Of a stretch of DNA of 64,000 nt, positions 58,991 to 64,000 are shown one piece after another. Made by a program: the position numbers and the translations under genes. Positions within the stretch are counted from its first letter, which is position 1, and each line of letters opens with the position of its first letter. The notes beneath the pieces are model-generated. The model was not told where the DNA came from. It was given only the letters and a program-made list of their open reading frames with translations, and did no database searches. The DNA is taken from contig CM046303.1 of assembly GCA_025267735.1 (NCBI GenBank), positions 41,119,380-41,183,379 of the forward strand, written 5' to 3'. The DNA comes from Mactra quadrangularis (taxonomy: Eukaryota; Mollusca; Bivalvia; Venerida; Mactridae).

Positions 58991-60614
58991 GGACAAATTC
59001 ATGAACATTATAAACACGGGTTCGATGAAGACATTGAACTACCTGCGATACGAACAAAGTAATATATGCCAATGGATCTAACAATGAACCACAAAAACAA
59101 ATTTAGGCATCATTTAAAGTGTTTAGTTTCTGTAAAAAAGGACTTTAGTCAGTTATTACCCCTTGTATACTCTTCAAATAGGTAGGTCCTTTTAGTAGAA
59201 CTACTCGGATTTTACCTTTACTTTTTAATGTCAATTTGCCAAAATTAATCTTAAATAACTTTTGTAATTCATTTAATTTGTTTGAAATTCAAGCTAAGTA
59301 TTTTTTGGGTAAAGAACTATCTAAATTTCATCATTTCTGTTTTATATCTTTATTAACAATAAAGATATTAGATGATACATTTTGTTATCCTTACATAGAA
59401 ATTCAATGACAAAATCCGAGGACTCCAACTGTAAGGACCTAATTACTTATTGGATTGCTTCAGATTTTATCAGGGAAAATAACTGACAAAAGTCCCGAAT
59501 TCAACTGTGCTAGTTTGAAAGATATTGTCCGTGTTGTGAGTGAATGAAGTCATTCAAATAAAATAAATGCACGTGAGCATATCAATAAAAGTAATATCGG
59601 AATGTGCACAGGTGCCTTCTTGTATATGGAATTTTTTCATGCGGGTTTTTTGTTCTATTTTTGTAATTGTTCATTTTAGGTTATTTCCAAAACCTATGAT
59701 GACTTGTCAATTCGTAGCGATCATTTGAAATATTTTATGTGTCATTGTTATCACGCACATTGTTACGTTGATTCTAAATCATGGTTACCATGACAGCGCT
59801 GGGGGCAAAATGGCCGAAAATGCAATTTTTGCTCCCTTTCAGCCTTCAATTTCTACTTCAGACAATAGTATTTTCTAATGAAGCCGACTGCACTCCAACT
59901 TTTCAGAGCCTAAAATGTTATGTTATATATCTGCATTTGTATATTGAGCTTTTCACTTGCATCCAGTGACCTGGATGTTTTCTGACGAAAAGAGGGCACG
60001 CTCACTCTGGGATTCCCTGAGATATCTAAGGTTGGGGCAAAAAAAGTTTTTTGAGCAATTTCCTTTACTGAAATCAACAGAATTCAGCACAAACCATGCC
60101 AATTGAGTAATTTTGTGGACATTTTAAAGAGGATGTGGTAGGTTGTAGGAAAAAACAACGTTTATGTCTCTTAATTGGTTTATACATACATTTAGCTATA
60201 GTAATATTGCATCATGCATTACAATATTCTGAACTGTATTCATTCAATGACAATGTCTTGGGATACCAAGATACATGTACAATTATTTATGTGGAAAAGT
60301 TTAGGAACATTAGTGAGGTTTTCAGATCACGAGTGTAGTTTCTTCCTCAAATAAACGTTTTTGTTTCCGTTTAACTACATGTATAATTGAATGTTATTCT
60401 AGCGCAAACATTAACTTCACTGATTTAAATACTGAAAACTTTTGTACTCACGATTGATTTAAATCAGCGGGGTTAATGTATGCACCACGTACACTTGATT
60501 AAAATGTATGAACAATGCATAATTTAATATACAATGTAGCCTTGCTATAAAGTATACTTTTTACACGTAGTTGTAGCATAATTTAGTATATTTGTTCTTG
60601 TTTTTTGTCTGTTT
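58991..60614. other. Unassigned region
   Basis: No gene, tRNA or bounded element recognised. Confidence 0.35.
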
Positions 60615-60626
60615 TAAAACCACATG

Positions 60627-60891
60627 TAACCCGGGTCGGTGGCGAAATTGGTAGTGCACCTGAAGTTCGAATCTAGTGTCCCGAAGGGGGTACTGGTTCG
60701 AATTCTACCAGGGAAGTTTATACGCTTCGATGAAAATTTTACAATAAAGTCAATTTTTCTTCATTAATAAGGTATATATATAGAGAACTTTCCGGCCTTG
60801 TGGACGGGTATGTGAGAACTTGTTATAGACAAGGGTCCAGGAAAGCTGGGTAAGGTGCGCTGGACACGGCGTTAGACCCAGTATAAATAAA
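60627..60891 (+). repeat. SINE family B, intact copy with 12-bp TSD
   Basis: Head cccgggtcggtggcgaaatt with B box ggttcgaattctacc, body ccggccttgtggacgggta, end acacggcgttagacccagta followed by taaataaa. Flanked by a perfect TAAAACCACATG at 60615-60626 and 60892-60903, typical of LINE-driven insertion. This is the reference copy for the family in this window. Confidence 0.9.
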
Positions 60892-60903
60892 TAAAACCAC
60901 ATG

Positions 60904-61604
60904 AAAATCGATCTGAAAATATAGACCTGAAATAGGCCTGCATGTCGTCCGTGAAAATGTGATGTACTTTATTGCCTTTAATTATTGAATACATAACCGA
61001 AGACAAGCAAATTTGTAATATTAGGAGCCTCTTGGCTTAAATTCCTGTTATAGAAGTGTAAACAAAACTGTGTTGCAGTTTTCGGCTTTTACGAGCTGCG
61101 ATCCGCGGTGTCAGGTTCCGCGGAGGTCGGGTCACTTGGGCGGGTCATATATATGAGTTCGGGTTTCAAGGATCAGGTCGATCGTCTTTGCCTGTGTTCG
61201 GCAACTGACATTTTCAGTTAAGCGCCACTTATATATGCATAATTATTTATCTCGACGTGGTGATACATTATGTATTTTGTTTCTTTTCTTAAAAAATCCA
61301 TTCATTGATGCAAGCGTTATAAAACAGACACGATTTCACGCCCATACACCAGACCATAAGCGGCTGGCTCGATCCTGAGTCAAAACTATATATATATATC
61401 ATAGTGTATATTATACATGTACATGTATAGTAGTCTCGGAACCGTTTCGGCCGCCTATACATACGTGTTTACTCACCCGCTATAATTTCGGAAACATGGT
61501 TAAAATACAATTAAATTTGATTTTTTTATAATTTATTACAGTACATTTGACAATTTATTTTAGTTGCATACAGTATATAATTTAACTATTATTAAAAATA
61601 AATA
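60904..61604. other. Unassigned region with local GC-rich stretch
   Basis: 61090-61200 is richer in GC (cgatccgcggtgtcaggttc, cgggtcacttgggcgggtc) than its surroundings. No gene recognised. Confidence 0.35.
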
Positions 61605-61790
61605 ATACTGTACAACCTCTCTTGAACAAAACCCACTAGAAGAGACCAAAGGGGGTTGTTGTTCAGAGGTTGTTGCACTGCAGATGTTTAGCTTAATTAA
61701 AATCATGCCTAAGGGAAATATCAAACTATGTTGTTGTGCAGAGAATTTGTTCTGTAGAGGGCCGCTCTACAGAGGTTATACTATAAATGA
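61605..61790. mobile_element. Short MITE with acaacctct/ataacctct ends, second copy
   Basis: Starts tgtacaacctctcttgaaca and ends tctacagaggttatacta, the reverse arrangement of 49005-49190. Confidence 0.65.
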
Positions 61791-62089
61791 ATATTTTAAA
61801 TTAAGAATGACATTATAAAATCAAATTTTAAAGTTATGCATGTACATAGCAATTGTATTTTTATACTAATATCATTTAGAACAGTAAGGCTAATTTATAA
61901 ATTCATAACGACCACCTTCGTAATAGTAAAATCCTCCGATTTATGACGATTTTAAAGTTTAAAGTGCCTAATTTGAGGAAACAAATATTTCTAAAGACCA
62001 TTGATTTTTATGGTCATAATACCTGTACATTAATTTTATAGTTAGAACAAAATAACACAACGTGCGTGCGTAAACATAAAAATAAGCCA

Positions 62090-62390
62090 ATCCATTCCTG
62101 AGGTAGGCAGTATTGAAAATAAAAGTTGTATTGGTCATTTTTACGAAATAAGTGTGGCGGATAAACCACCACCCCTTGGTCAATCTTGTTTGAAATGGCA
62201 AATCGCTTTACCATTACACCAACAAGACACCCATAAAACGTATTAAAATGATAATATTTTATTGTAATTCTGAGCATCCCCTGCCATGGATTAGTTCATT
62301 GTAATGATTGCAAAAACTGATATTTGTATTTTTTTTTGTTCGAAATCCCGACGAGCTACCAACTGCGCACCGATCCTGGTTTTGTACGAA
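62090..62390 (-). repeat. tRNA-like repeat family E, copy 2
   Basis: Shares the 44320-44580 sequence, including ccaccccttggtcaatc and ttaccattacaccaacaag. A second tRNA-like scrap (gagctaccaactgcgcacc) follows near 62352. Confidence 0.55.
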
Positions 62391-62872
62391 CTATGTTAGA
62401 ATAGTAGAACTAGATAATAGAACTTACCTGTACCAACCGTATCATTGAAGTTTATCTGGGGTTTCTTCGTGACATTGTATTAGTTTCATCAACATTCTTA
62501 CATTGTTTGTTCAAATGAATTTATTTATTTGGTATTGTCTTGTCACGTATCGTATAGCACGTCAAGGAGAAATCAAAGTCATATACTGTTGCAATTACTC
62601 ATACATTTTATAATTGGGAATAAATTTACCTATTGTGTAACATCAACATATCATGTGACTTCTCCATTATACATCTCTGTACTTACATGTATTTCCAAGT
62701 ATCAGAATAGTTTTATACGTAGGCGCATCTAGCGGAGGGGTCCAGACACCCTCCTGAAAATTCCAAAATATACCCGCCCATTAGTGTATTTTTTTTAACT
62801 TTGTATCATTTTTAACCTGCATGAAAAAATTTGGCCTCGCTTCGCATGCGTGTGTTTAATTTAGATCTAACG

Positions 62873-63150
62873 GCAGGGGCGGATCCAGAACTTTTTTCTA
62901 GAGGGGGATCCGAACTTTTTCTAGCGGGGGGGGGGGGGGTCCAAACTTTCGAACCACTATACACATTTTGCAGAATAATGCAACGTATTAATAATAACAA
63001 CATAATAATAATCAATCTATGTTAAGCACTAAGAAAAAATACTTTAGGCTACTTAAAAATGACTTACAGTCAAGAAATACACTGAATGAAAGGTATATTA
63101 TGGCAATTCTAAGGATCCGGACCCCCTGACATCCCGCTAGAGCCGCCTAT
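62873..63150. mobile_element. ggcggatccag MITE, copy 3 of 3
   Basis: Begins caggggcggatccag and ends ctagagccgcctatg. Flanks share AACGG. A shorter fragment of the same family lies just left, near 62720-62830 (aggcgcatctagcggagggg). Confidence 0.7.
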
Positions 63151-64000
63151 GAACGGTTATGAATATAGTTACAATGTATTTTATTATCAATATGTTGCGT
63201 TATTCTGCAAACAGTTTATAATATGGTTGTGGTTCGAAAGTTTGGACCCCCTCACTAGGAAAATCCTATACCCCCTGTTATGTATGTATAATGTACAGTC
63301 ATCATTGACCGAAGATGATATTATTTCTACGTAAAGGTAAATCTAAAATAAGACTCGATGTTCGTCTATACTACGTGTACATGACTAACTGTCCGTGAAC
63401 TATAACATTCTATAAATAACTTAAAATGGGAAAACCCCGAGCTAAAAATAAACAAACTATATTTCAAATTAAACATGAGATCACTACATTGGTTTTTCGC
63501 AGCGTTTAAAGGAAAACATGAGCCATTGTTTACATACAATATTGTTTAAAATGACTCAAGTTGTCTAAAACAATGTCTAAATATTGAACGTTTACATTTG
63601 TAGTATAGCTTTATACATATAAACTGTTTACGAGTAAAAACGGTTACAAAAAGGTTGTTCGCAGTTTTTAAGCATTATCTTAGTTATGGCCTAATAATGA
63701 CTTCTGTTTGTTTGTTTTGGCTTTTGCGGCGCATCAACACATAAATGTTATATCGCGCCGAATTCTGTTTGAACAGTTAAGGAAAATTTTAACTCTTGGT
63801 AGTTATTTTGTTCTTAAACGTACCATTAGTATTTGGTTACCGTTTTATAAGACAAATACAGGAATTGAGCGATTTAGAAAGAAACAAAAATATTTATCCA
63901 AAAAAATCTTAAAGGCTTCACTGTTAAAATCATGAAGCGATTTCATTGAACAAATGGACTATGTATTTACGAACTCGGCCCGAAAGTACATGTAGATTGG
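63151..64000. other. Unassigned end of window
   Basis: A 75-codon ORF at 63708-63935 has no recognisable domain and starts in sequence resembling a repeat end (tttgcggcgcatcaacacat). I do not call it a gene. Confidence 0.35.

Noticed and set aside
62812..63025. ORFs on both strands across the G-run
   Set aside because: They span the MITE with long G runs; no conserved coding feature.
63708..63935. 75-codon basic ORF at the window end
   Set aside because: No domain, no splice context, and the start lies in repeat-like sequence. It could be a fragment of something continuing outside, but nothing supports that.

Overview
The window is nuclear DNA of a metazoan, most likely a mollusc and probably a bivalve. 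The DNA is AT-rich, the genes are split by AT-rich introns with GT..AG borders, tRNA-derived SINEs are abundant, and hAT-like, Tc1-like, foldback and LINE copies are dense. There is no bacterial organisation: no operons and no ribosome binding sites. The taxon is inferred from repeat style and gene content, not from a marker gene.

Four protein-coding genes can be supported. (1) At 641-2731 (+) are the last three coding exons of an HGS/Hrs orthologue, an endosomal ESCRT-0 subunit, ending in the clathrin-box tail LISFD. (2) At 11705-14010 (+) is a complete two-exon secreted or membrane-anchored carboxylesterase of the cholinesterase-like family, with the Ser-Glu-His triad present. (3) At 21305-26722 (-), with a non-coding first exon near 29863-29897 and a TATA box just upstream of it, is a seven-exon gene for a secreted Met/Gly/Gln-rich protein of about 269 residues that I do not recognise. 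(4) At 53121-57357 (+) is a three-exon bZIP transcription factor of the Fos/ATF3/BATF type, about 469 residues, with a long C-terminal tail. These genes do not look functionally linked.

The rest is mostly transposable elements, and many can be bounded to the base from terminal inverted repeats (TIRs) and target-site duplications (TSDs). At 8869-11441 a hAT-like element holds a Tc1-like element that holds a second hAT-like element. At 49440-50695 a Tc1 remnant holds a hAT-like element that holds another. At 30805-37952 a 7.1 kb inverted-repeat element is interrupted by a 5'-truncated LINE with a 7-bp TSD. A related LINE with a 506-residue reverse transcriptase ORF lies at 41241-42761 (-), inside another TIR-bounded unit (40415-43086). 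Foldback elements sit in two introns of the Met-rich gene; one carries six perfect TGACGTCA palindromes.

By region: 0-3 kb HGS end; 3-11.4 kb repeats; 11.7-14 kb esterase; 14-21 kb repeats; 21.3-30 kb Met-rich gene; 30-53 kb repeats with no host gene seen; 53-57.5 kb bZIP gene; 57.5-64 kb repeats and unassigned DNA. All protein and family names come from recognising the sequence by eye; no search was run.
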